Notes under the pieces: generated by a model
Told to the model about the DNA's origin: nothing
What the model saw: only the letters and a program-made list of their open reading frames with translations
The model's database searches: none
In this document: one piece after another, positions 14,174 through 21,090 of the stretch
Layout of the letters: every line of letters begins with the position of its first letter
How positions within the stretch are numbered: the stretch's first letter is position 1
Assembly: GCA_964523735.1 (NCBI GenBank)
Contig: CAZFYZ010000058.1
Coordinates: 1 to 23,622 of the forward strand
Length of the DNA stretch: 23,622 nt
DNA from: CAZFYZ01 sp964523735
GTDB lineage: Bacteria > Armatimonadota > UBA5829
Direction: 5' to 3'
Made by a program: the position numbers and the translations under genes

Positions 14174-16476
14174 TAGTGCTTCGGCCGGAAGCGGAACTTG
14201 GGAGCGCCGTCTTCGTCGCCACCGCCGCCGCTGCCAGGACCTCCGCCGCCACTGCGGGGACCGCGGTCTCTGTCACGGCCTCGATCTCTGTCGCCGCCTC
14301 GATCACCGCCTCGTCCGCCGCCGAAACCGCCTCTGCCGCCACCGCGGCCGCCCGAGGGTCTTGGCGGCTCCGAGCCAGGAACGTAGTCCTCATCGCCTTC
14401 GATGAGTCCGCGCCGGGTGAGCCGGATCTTCCCATCGTCGCCGATCTCGATGACTCGGACGATAAGCTCGTCGCCCAGGTTGCACACGTCCTCGGTGCGG
14501 TTGACCCGCTCCTTGGCAAGCTGCGATATGTGCACCAGACCATCGCGGTTCGGGAGAATCTCCACGAACGCGCCGAAGGCTTCGACGCGGGTGACCTTGC
14601 CGGTGTAGACCTCGCCGACCTTCACCTCGCGGGTGATGTCCTCGACGATCTTCTTCGCGCGCTCTCCGCCCGCGGCATCGGTCGAAGTGATGTAGACATG
14701 GCCGTCCTGCTCGATGTCGAGCTTCGCGCCGGTCTCGGCTTCGATCTTCTTAATGATCTTTCCGCCCGGGCCGATGATGTCGCCGATCTTGTCGGGGTGG
14801 ATCTCCACCACGAACACTCTCGGCGCGTACTCGCTGAGGGATTCTCTCGGCTCCGGAATAGCGGCCTTTATGGCCTCGAGTATTGTGGACCGTGCGACTT
14901 TGGCCTTCTCGAGTGCGCCTTTGACGACTTCACGACTCAGTCCATCGGTCTTAGTATCGACCTGAATGGCGGTCACTCCGTTACGAGTGCCGGCGACCTT
15001 AAAGTCCATGTCGCCATAGAAGTCTTCCCAATCCATGATGTCGGTCAGGAGGACGTTCTTGTCGGTTCCGGTTACTAGTCCGATGGATATACCCGCGACC
15101 GGCTCCTTGATATTGACGCCAGCATCCATGAGAGCCAGCGTGCATCCACAAGTGCTCGCCATCGACGTCGAGCCCGCGGATTCGAGGCATTCGGAGGTAA
15201 GCAGCAAGGTGTAAGGGAAATCCTCTTGCGCCGGGATCATCGGTCTCAGGGCCTTTTCAGCCAGAGCGCCGTGACCGACTTCTCTTCGACCAGCCCCTCT
15301 GAGCATACCAGTCTCGCCGTTGGAATAGGGCGGGAAGTTGTAGTAGTGCAGGTATCTCTTCTCGCCGTCCTCTTCCAGGTTGTCAATCTTCTGCGAGTCA
15401 TCCAACGAGCCCAGCGTCAGCGTTGTCAGAACCTGGGTTCCGCCGCGCGAGAACAAGCCTGAACCGTGAACGCGAGGCAGCAGCCCCACGTCGCAGCTCA
15501 ACGGTCTGATCTCTTCCACGCTCCTGCCGTCAGGGCGAGCACCCTCTTCGACGATCATGTGCCTGACGCGCTTCTTGAAGAGCTTCTCCAGGACTTCGTC
15601 GATCTCGTCTGCTCGCTCGGGGTATTCCTCGCTGAGACTCGCGATCAACTCCTGCTTGAGCTGATATACCGCGCTCGACTTGCCAGTGCCCTCGCCCGGG
15701 TTTCTTATGGCAGCTTCGATCCGGTCGTTGACCTTCGCGCCGATCTCCTCGACGAAGTCAGCATCCGCGACGATGCGACGCACTTCAATCTTTGGCTTTC
15801 CAACAAGCTCTACGAGCTTCTTGATGCCCTCGACCTGCTTATCTATCGCCGCGTGTGCAACGTCCATAGCGGCCATAATGTCGTCTTCGGTGGCTTCGCC
15901 TGCCTCAAGCTCGATCTCCATGGTCTTGCCACCGGAACCGGCGACCACCAGCTCAAGATCGGACTCCTTGATCTCTTCGAGCGAGGGGTTGACAATCAGT
16001 TCGCCATTGACCCGGCATACGCGTACCGCGCCAATGGGACCATTCCAGGGAATCTCAGAGATAGCAAGCGCCGCGGAGGCCGCCATGATGGCGATCATAT
16101 CAGCGGGCACTTCGGGCTGCATCGAAAGCGGCATGGCGATGAGCTGAACGTCATTTCGCATGCCTTCGGGGAACAACGGCCTGATGGGCCGGTCGATCAG
16201 TCTGGAGGTCAGAACAGCCTTTTCTGAGGGACGTCCGCCCCTCTTCACAAACCCGCCGGGAATCTTGCCGACGGCGTACTTCCGCTCCTCATAATCACAA
16301 GTAAGAGGGAAGAAACTCATCCCTTCCCTCGGCTTCGCGCTCATACATGCCGTTGCGAGGACTATGGTCTCTCCGCACGTGGCCAGTAGAGCGCCGCTTG
16401 CCAGATGTGCAACCCGGCCGTGCTCCAGCACGATGGTTTTGCCATCTAGCTCAATCTCCACTTTGTTGATCGTCAT
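14173..16476 (-). CDS. pnp: Polynucleotide phosphorylase with RGG tail
   Basis: A 767-residue PNPase, the phosphorolytic 3'-5' exoribonuclease. There are two RNase PH domains (about 10-145 and 312-545; GSGLFSRGGTQVL at 338-350, GSTSMAST at 435-442, acidic residues in GDMDFKV near 488-494), a helical linker between, a KH domain (IGPGGK at 568-573) and an S1 domain (about 619-688). From about residue 704 a low-complexity tail follows, with four RGG triplets, Asp/Arg repeats and Gly runs, ending KFRFRPKH. E. coli PNPase has no such tail. ATG 16476 is 17 bases after the rpsO stop, whose end supplies AGGAGA. It is co-transcribed with rpsO, and RNase J lies further along the same strand. Confidence 0.98.
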   Translation of the reverse strand: MTINKVEIELDGKTIVLEHGRVAHLASGALLATCGETIVLATACMSAKPREGMSFFPLTCDYEERKYAVGKIPGGFVKRGGRPSEKAVLTSRLIDRPIRPLFPEGMRNDVQLIAMPLSMQPEVPADMIAIMAASAALAISEIPWNGPIGAVRVCRVNGELIVNPSLEEIKESDLELVVAGSGGKTMEIELEAGEATEDDIMAAMDVAHAAIDKQVEGIKKLVELVGKPKIEVRRIVADADFVEEIGAKVNDRIEAAIRNPGEGTGKSSAVYQLKQELIASLSEEYPERADEIDEVLEKLFKKRVRHMIVEEGARPDGRSVEEIRPLSCDVGLLPRVHGSGLFSRGGTQVLTTLTLGSLDDSQKIDNLEEDGEKRYLHYYNFPPYSNGETGMLRGAGRREVGHGALAEKALRPMIPAQEDFPYTLLLTSECLESAGSTSMASTCGCTLALMDAGVNIKEPVAGISIGLVTGTDKNVLLTDIMDWEDFYGDMDFKVAGTRNGVTAIQVDTKTDGLSREVVKGALEKAKVARSTILEAIKAAIPEPRESLSEYAPRVFVVEIHPDKIGDIIGPGGKIIKKIEAETGAKLDIEQDGHVYITSTDAAGGERAKKIVEDITREVKVGEVYTGKVTRVEAFGAFVEILPNRDGLVHISQLAKERVNRTEDVCNLGDELIVRVIEIGDDGKIRLTRRGLIEGDEDYVPGSEPPRPSGGRGGGRGGFGGGRGGDRGGDRDRGRDRDRGPRSGGGGPGSGGGGDEDGAPKFRFRPKH

Positions 16477-16493
16477 TCTGTGTGTGTTGTCTC

Positions 16494-16763
16494 CTACCGT
16501 CTGAGGCCTAGTCTAGCAACGACCTCTCTGTAACGGGTAATATCTTTGTTGCTCAGGTAGTTCAGGAGCCTGCGCCGCGAGCCAACCATCATGAGCAGTC
16601 CACGGCGGGAGTGGTGGTCCTTCTTGTGCTCCTTCAGATGCTCCGTGAGCTGGTTGATCCTCGCGGTCAGGAGTGCTATCTGAACTTCAGGCGAGCCAGT
16701 GTCGCTGTCGTGCTTCTTATACTCGCCTACGATTTCTGTCTTTCTCTCTTTAACAAGCGCCAA
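16494..16763 (-). CDS. rpsO: Ribosomal protein S15
   Basis: An 89-residue S15, the standard length: ALVKERKTEIVGEYKKHDSDTGSPEVQ (in part), RINQLTEHLKEHKKDHHSRRGL and the ending YREVVARLGLRR. S15 binds 16S rRNA early in assembly of the 30S platform. The start is TTG 16763. The leader holds GGTG about 10 bases upstream, and just beyond it the sequence is interrupted by ten N, so a better ribosome site may be hidden. A strong promoter stands at 16831-16860, and the leader between may carry the autoregulatory structure common for rpsO, but this cannot be judged across the gap. Confidence 0.97.
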   Translation of the reverse strand: MALVKERKTEIVGEYKKHDSDTGSPEVQIALLTARINQLTEHLKEHKKDHHSRRGLLMMVGSRRRLLNYLSNKDITRYREVVARLGLRR

Positions 16764-16774
16764 CTAATCGCACC

Positions 16775-16784
16775 NNNNNNNNNN
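16775..16784. other. Assembly gap (ten N)
   Basis: Ten undetermined bases within the leader of rpsO. This is a scaffolding or base-calling gap, not biology. The true length of missing sequence is unknown. Confidence 0.99.
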
Positions 16785-16830
16785 AGGTGAGCCAGACGAG
16801 CCCACGGGCTTTTGCATTCCGACTGGCAAC

Positions 16831-16860
16831 AGTGTAGCACAAACGCCGGTTCACTGTCAA
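16831..16860 (-). promoter_or_regulatory. Promoter of rpsO-pnp
   Basis: On the minus strand, a perfect TTGACA (16860-16855), an 18-base spacer and TACACT (16836-16831). The -10 region reads GTGCTACACT, identical to that of purO. The -35 overlaps the TGA that ends the tlyA downstream frame (16857-16859). A short stem, AGCCC/GGGCT, lies in the leader. This gives rpsO, pnp and the genes beyond their own promoter within the long operon. Confidence 0.75.
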
Positions 16861-17622
16861 ATAAGCTTCATCGCCCGCTCGACAGCCGTATTGATCTGCT
16901 CGCCGCGCTCAACCTCAGTCAATGCCTGTGCATCACTGCTGTTGAGTGAGACCCGTATGAAGAACTCGACCGCACCCTTGTTTCCCAGGATGTGGCTGTG
17001 GGTTACGCCGGTGGTCGGACAGCCGAGCTTACCTGTGGCTCTAGTCAACTCGCTCAGCGTTGCCTGGTACTCATCTGCCTCGAGACTGTGGCCCGATACG
17101 GACTCCGCATCCGCCCATGATTCGGCTAATCAGGGGTATTGCGGTCTCAAGCCGCATGCATGACAGATCCACGGCCCCAAACGTCGGCTTGGGGTCAAGA
17201 CTCAAGAGCCCCGGATCACCGATATTAGTGCCCTCGAGAGACACTACCCGAGTGTCCATCCTGAGCTTGCTCGCCAGACGCCCTCGGTCTGCCTCAACAG
17301 CATAGACACGCGAAGCGCCCCTCTGCAGCAGACAATCCGTGAAACCGCCCGTGGCGGCGCCGGCATCGAGGGCAACGACTCCCAAGACGTCTACTCCAAA
17401 GTCATCTAGCGCGCCCTCGAGCTTGTAGCCACCGCGGCCGACATACTTGCGGTCAAGTCCTTTGACCGTTATCTCAGAATCCGGCGCGACCAGCTGCCCG
17501 GGTTTGTCAACGCGGGTCGTCCCAACGAGGACCTTGCCGGCCAGAACCCATGCTTCCGCCGTTTTTCGATCTTTAAAGTAGCCGGACTCGACAAGCAGAC
17601 TCCAGAGAGGCGTCTTCTTCAT
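16857..17622 (-). pseudogene. tlyA: tlyA-like rRNA 2'-O-methyltransferase, frameshifted
   Basis: TlyA/YqxC methylates ribose in 16S/23S rRNA. The N-terminal part is intact (183 codons, ATG 17622, directly after the ribF stop): S4 domain (residues 5-55), YVGRGGYKLEGAL, the SAM site LDAGAATGGFTDCLL (85-99), and LETAIPLI. The frame then stops at 17071 just where the family has its KPQFE motif. A second frame, open from about 17116 and ending at 16857, carries the matching C terminus (GVTHSHILGNKGAVEFFI). Removing one base at about 17082-17085 would join them as PQFEA; even so, the catalytic-region Lys is Gly and the loop usually following PQFEAGR is missing. Either the gene is decaying, or the assembly is wrong here; the N gap is only 300 bases away. 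Confidence 0.8.
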
Positions 17623-18546
17623 TCAGATGCCCCCGCTCTTCGCCCGTTCCATGTCCTGCTGAATCTGCTCCGCAAGCTTCTCTGGAGACTCGAACTTGAT
17701 CTCATCCCGAAGACGTCGCACGAACACAACGTCCAGGGTAGCCCCGTAGACATTGCCCTGGAACCCGATCAGATGGACCTCGATTGTCTCGCGCTCGCCG
17801 CCAAACGTGGGCCTGCAGCCGACGTTGCACAGGCCGCTGTAACGAGTTCCGCCGACTTCTGCCTCCACCGCATACACTCCGCGCGCAGGCAGGAGTTGGC
17901 GCGGACCCGGCTGGATGTTGGCGGTAGGAAAGCCCATAGTCCGGCCAATCTGCTCACCCGGTACCACGCTGCCCCTTAGCGCGAAACGTCTCCCGAGAAG
18001 CTTCGACGCCTCGGCCACGTCACCGCGCGCGATCATGCTGCGGACTCGCGTGCTGCTGGCGGGCCCACCCATGATGACCACGGACGGGACCACAGTCACC
18101 ATCATCCCGAGACCAGGTGCGGCCGACATCAGATAACGCGTGTTGCCCTTGCGCGCCTTGCCGAACAGGAAGTTGGACCCAACAACCACGTGCCGCGCGT
18201 GAAGCGTGTCCCCCAGAACGACCCTCAGAAAGTCGCCCTCAGTGAGGTTCGCGAGCTTGTGGTCGAACTCGGCAACCACTACGTGATCGACCCCCGCAGC
18301 ATGAATCAGCTCGACTCTCTGCTCTAGAGTGGTGATGTAGGGAGGGCATGAGTCTGGGGCGAGCAACTCGGCGGGATGCCGGTTGAAGGTCAGCGCAACG
18401 CTTGGAGCCTTTGCTTGTGACGCGACCTCCTTCAGTCGTTCAAAGATCGCCCTGTGGCCCCAGTGCACGCCGTCGAATACTCCCACAGCCACAGCGCCCC
18501 TGTGGAAATCCTGCGTAACATTCTGCAAGCCGTAGACAACGCTCAT
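17623..18546 (-). CDS. ribF: Bifunctional riboflavin kinase/FAD synthetase
   Basis: A 307-residue RibF making FMN and then FAD from riboflavin. The N-terminal nucleotidyltransferase domain has VGVFDGVHWGHR (21-32) and SSTRVR (164-169). The C-terminal flavokinase has GRTMGFPTAN (201-210) and NVGCRPTFGG with the ending LRDEIKFESPEKLAEQI. Its ATG overlaps the truB stop by 4 bases (ATGA) and its own stop touches the tlyA start, so the block is translated as one. The truB-ribF pairing is conserved across many phyla. Confidence 0.97.
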   Translation of the reverse strand: MSVVYGLQNVTQDFHRGAVAVGVFDGVHWGHRAIFERLKEVASQAKAPSVALTFNRHPAELLAPDSCPPYITTLEQRVELIHAAGVDHVVVAEFDHKLANLTEGDFLRVVLGDTLHARHVVVGSNFLFGKARKGNTRYLMSAAPGLGMMVTVVPSVVIMGGPASSTRVRSMIARGDVAEASKLLGRRFALRGSVVPGEQIGRTMGFPTANIQPGPRQLLPARGVYAVEAEVGGTRYSGLCNVGCRPTFGGERETIEVHLIGFQGNVYGATLDVVFVRRLRDEIKFESPEKLAEQIQQDMERAKSGGI

Positions 18547-19451
18547 GGCTGACCTGCCAGCATCACATCCGAGGAAACGAGCACCTTGTGAGGTCTGATG
18601 GTTCGGTCTGCAACAACACCAATCGCCAGCAGTTCGCCGGATTCCGACAGCACCTGAACGGGCCCGCCGCTGACGATGTCGCAGTCGCAGGGCACACTGA
18701 GACCATTAAGCATGCGTCCGGCGTCGCTATCAGGGACGGCCACTGTTGGCAGGTCGAGCGCCTGGTTCATCGGGGTAACGCACTCCTCCATCCGCCCCTC
18801 ATCCTTGGCCACCCGCAGATCGTCAACGGAGACGGCATCATCTATCGTGAACCGCCCCACCCTGGTCCGTCTCAGGCCCGACATATGTGCGCCGCATCCC
18901 AGCCGTTCACCGATGTCCGCACATAGGGTTCGGATATACGTTCCGCTGGAGCAGCGAACGAGAAGGATAGCCGACTTAGGTTCAGGCTGGAATTCCTCCA
19001 CGTCGATTGAATGTATCGTCACTCGGCGAGGCTGTCGCTCGACGATCTGACCCTGACGGGCGAGCTTGTAAAGTCGCTGACCCTGGTGTTTGACCGCGCT
19101 AACCATGGGAGGAATCTGGTCGATATCACCGACAAACCCACCAGCAGCCTCTTCGAGCATTCTCAGTGTGATGTGTGACGCGTCTCGGCGATCAATCACG
19201 GTTCCCGTGGAGTCCTGGGTATCGGTTGCCGCCCCAAAGGCGATCTCAGCCCGATACTCCTTCTCCCCGCCAACCAGGTATTCTACGATGCGGGTTGCTC
19301 TGCCAATGCAAACGACCAGGACACCGGAGGCCATCGGGTCAAGCGTACCTGCGTGTCCAACCCGTTTCTGGCCTACGATCCGCCTGATCTCATTGACGAC
19401 GTCGTGCGAGGTTGGCCCCGAACGCTTGTTGATGTTCAGGACGCCGTCCAC
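18543..19451 (-). CDS. truB: tRNA pseudouridine-55 synthase
   Basis: A 302-residue TruB that makes pseudouridine 55 in the T-loop of tRNAs. The motif GHAGTLDPMASGVL (32-45) contains catalytic D38. Later motifs include GEKEYRAEIAFGAATDTQD, SGTYIRTLCADIGERLG and a C-terminal PUA-like region (VQVLSESGELLAIG). The GTG start (19451) lies within the end of nrnA (16-base overlap), and the stop overlaps ribF by 4 bases. Confidence 0.97.
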   Translation of the reverse strand: MDGVLNINKRSGPTSHDVVNEIRRIVGQKRVGHAGTLDPMASGVLVVCIGRATRIVEYLVGGEKEYRAEIAFGAATDTQDSTGTVIDRRDASHITLRMLEEAAGGFVGDIDQIPPMVSAVKHQGQRLYKLARQGQIVERQPRRVTIHSIDVEEFQPEPKSAILLVRCSSGTYIRTLCADIGERLGCGAHMSGLRRTRVGRFTIDDAVSVDDLRVAKDEGRMEECVTPMNQALDLPTVAVPDSDAGRMLNGLSVPCDCDIVSGGPVQVLSESGELLAIGVVADRTIRPHKVLVSSDVMLAGQP

Positions 19452-20407
19452 TTGAGAACCTCTCCGACCACCCGTTCCACAGCTTCATCCAACGAAGCCT
19501 CCAGCGTACAACCTGCCGCTGCTTTGTGACCGCCGCCGCCAAAGACTCGCGCGACTCGATCAACATCGACCCCATCGGATGAGCGCAGACTCGTTCTGAT
19601 CGAGTTGGGCTTCGTCTCTCGGAACAGAATCGCGACTCGCGGTCCCTTGACCCAACGAACAAGGTTCACAACACTCTCCGTATCCGCATCAGTCGTGCCA
19701 GTCTCCTGCATGTCCCCGCCGGTGATTACCGCCCATACGACCTGTCCAGTCGGATCGGTCTGCAGCGAACTCATTGCCCGCCCCATCAACTTCATAGCCT
19801 GGAGAGGCCGGCTCTCATATACCGCGCGGGCGATTTCAGACGGCTTTGCGCCAAGCTCCATTAGCAGGGCGGCAACCCTGAACGTGCGGGGGGTGACATT
19901 CGCAAACCTGAAAGCGCCGGTATCCGAGACAAGACCGGCCATCAACTGCGTGGCCATGATGTTATCGATTTCGACTTCGTTCGCCTGCAGGAACTCTACC
20001 ACCAACTCCGCTGTCGAACTGGCGCTGGTATCGACTACCCGCACCTCGCCGAACCCGCCGTTTGGTTGGTGATGGTCGATGCAAGCAGTGGATTTGCTGC
20101 TCAGGACTGCCTCTTCCGCCGGCCCAACACGGTTGGTTCCCTCGGAGTCAACGAGTACTCCAAAGTCGAAGCCCCGGCGATCAGTGGAAGTGACAATCGT
20201 GTCTGATTCAGGGATGAAGTCGTATCCGTCGGGCAGCCCATCCGCACTCACTATCACTGCGTCTTTGCCGAGCCGGCGCAGAGCGTGGGCAAGAGCAAGG
20301 GAACTGCCGATAGTATCGCCGTCGGGGCGTTGATGACAGGCGATGATGAACGACTGGCCTTCGAGCAGCCGGGCCCAAGCCTGTCTATGGGGATTCGTCT
20401 TCTTCAT
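19436..20407 (-). CDS. nrnA: DHH/DHHA1 oligoribonuclease/pAp phosphatase (NrnA type)
   Basis: A 323-residue DHH phosphoesterase. The metal site is seen as H25-QRPDGD (25-31), LVDSEGTNR, the D111-H-H113 signature and D in GLVSDTGAFRFAN; the DHHA1 substrate-binding glycine loop is GGGGHKAAAG (290-299). NrnA degrades short RNA oligomers and dephosphorylates 3'-phosphoadenosine 5'-phosphate. It overlaps rbfA by 23 bases at its start and truB by 16 at its end; placement between rbfA and truB is common outside Proteobacteria. Its ATG lacks a clear ribosome site, consistent with translational coupling. Confidence 0.95.
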   Translation of the reverse strand: MKKTNPHRQAWARLLEGQSFIIACHQRPDGDTIGSSLALAHALRRLGKDAVIVSADGLPDGYDFIPESDTIVTSTDRRGFDFGVLVDSEGTNRVGPAEEAVLSSKSTACIDHHQPNGGFGEVRVVDTSASSTAELVVEFLQANEVEIDNIMATQLMAGLVSDTGAFRFANVTPRTFRVAALLMELGAKPSEIARAVYESRPLQAMKLMGRAMSSLQTDPTGQVVWAVITGGDMQETGTTDADTESVVNLVRWVKGPRVAILFRETKPNSIRTSLRSSDGVDVDRVARVFGGGGHKAAAGCTLEASLDEAVERVVGEVLKWTAS

Positions 20408-20744
20408 CGTGCTTGATCTGTTCGAAAAGCTCGAGCATTCGGATGCCCTTGTCCACAGACGTGTCCAGCTTGAACTCGATGTCTGGAAGCACCTTCATCT
20501 TGACACGTCTGCCGAATGCCTGGCGTGTAAAGTGCTGAGCGCGCTTGAGGATCGCCATGTTCTCGGCCCTCTGCTCATCGGTGCCCATGATGCTGACATA
20601 GACCTTGGCATGGCGCATGTCCGAGGTGATCTCCGTGCCGGTTATCGTGATGAACCCCAGCCGCGGATCCTTGAACTCCCGCAGCAGTATATCGCTTATC
20701 TCTTCTCTGAGAAGCTCTTGCATCTTCTCTTGTCGTGTACTCAT
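20385..20744 (-). CDS. rbfA: Ribosome-binding factor A
   Basis: A 119-residue RbfA, a single KH-like domain needed for late 30S maturation: N-terminal helix MQELLREEISDILLREFKDPRLGFITIT, TSDMRHAKVYVSIMG, and IEFKLDTSVDKGIRMLELFEQI, with an acidic tail. ATG 20744 is one base after the ylxP stop. It overlaps nrnA by 23 bases. Confidence 0.96.
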   Translation of the reverse strand: MSTRQEKMQELLREEISDILLREFKDPRLGFITITGTEITSDMRHAKVYVSIMGTDEQRAENMAILKRAQHFTRQAFGRRVKMKVLPDIEFKLDTSVDKGIRMLELFEQIKHDEEDESP

Positions 20745-20745
20745 G

Positions 20746-21027
20746 TCAGACGAACTCTATCTCAGATTCCGTGATCTCGCACAGCGGATTGGACTCGATC
20801 ATGTCCATCACCCTATCCAGCACGCTGTTTGCCACGGACTTGTCATTGCTTACGCAGGCAAATGCCAGCCCGGCGGACCGATGGGAATCAAGCCTATCGA
20901 TCTCGGCCGCCGATATATTGAACCTGTTTCTCGCCAGGTCCAGTATGCTCTTCACAACCTGCCGCTTATCCTTGAGTGAATCGCTCCCCGGAATCGACAG
21001 GACGATCTGCAGAATGCCTACGATCAT
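20746..21027 (-). CDS. ylxP: DUF503 protein (YlxP family)
   Basis: A 93-residue protein matching YlxP/DUF503: VGILQIVLSIPGSDSLKDKRQVVKSI (start), LDSHRSAGLAFACVSND, and the ending MDMIESNPLCEITESEIEFV. The family is regularly found between infB and rbfA; it is implicated in ribosome biogenesis, but the molecular role is not established. The normal ribosome-site position before ATG 21027 is taken up by a long hairpin (21035-21073), and only GACCAAC separates the hairpin from the start, with no Shine-Dalgarno match. Confidence 0.93.
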   Translation of the reverse strand: MIVGILQIVLSIPGSDSLKDKRQVVKSILDLARNRFNISAAEIDRLDSHRSAGLAFACVSNDKSVANSVLDRVMDMIESNPLCEITESEIEFV

Positions 21028-21034
21028 GTTGGTC

Positions 21035-21090
21035 GATGGTGGATAGCGGATAGTCTATCGGCTACCCGCCATCCGCTACTTGCGATCTGG
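21035..21090. repeat. Heptamer-unit repeat and hairpin between infB and ylxP
   Basis: Eight 7-base steps fill the gap exactly up to the infB stop codon: GATGGTG, GATAGCG, GATAGTC, then TATCGGC, TACCCGC, CATCCGC, TACTTGC, GATCTGG. The first three are roughly the reverse complement of the next ones, so 21035-21053 pairs with 21055-21073 (16 standard pairs, one G-T, two mismatches of 19). It sits where the ylxP ribosome site should be. Confidence 0.7.

Noticed and set aside
14176..15078. 300-codon plus-strand frame opposite pnp, rich in Ala, Ser and Thr
   Set aside because: It is the mirror of the pnp coding sequence, including its RGG tail; PNPase homology is decisive and no independent start signal is seen.
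16775..16784. Break in the sequence as a possible integration site
   Set aside because: It is a run of N, an assembly artefact, with no attachment or insertion-element features on either side.
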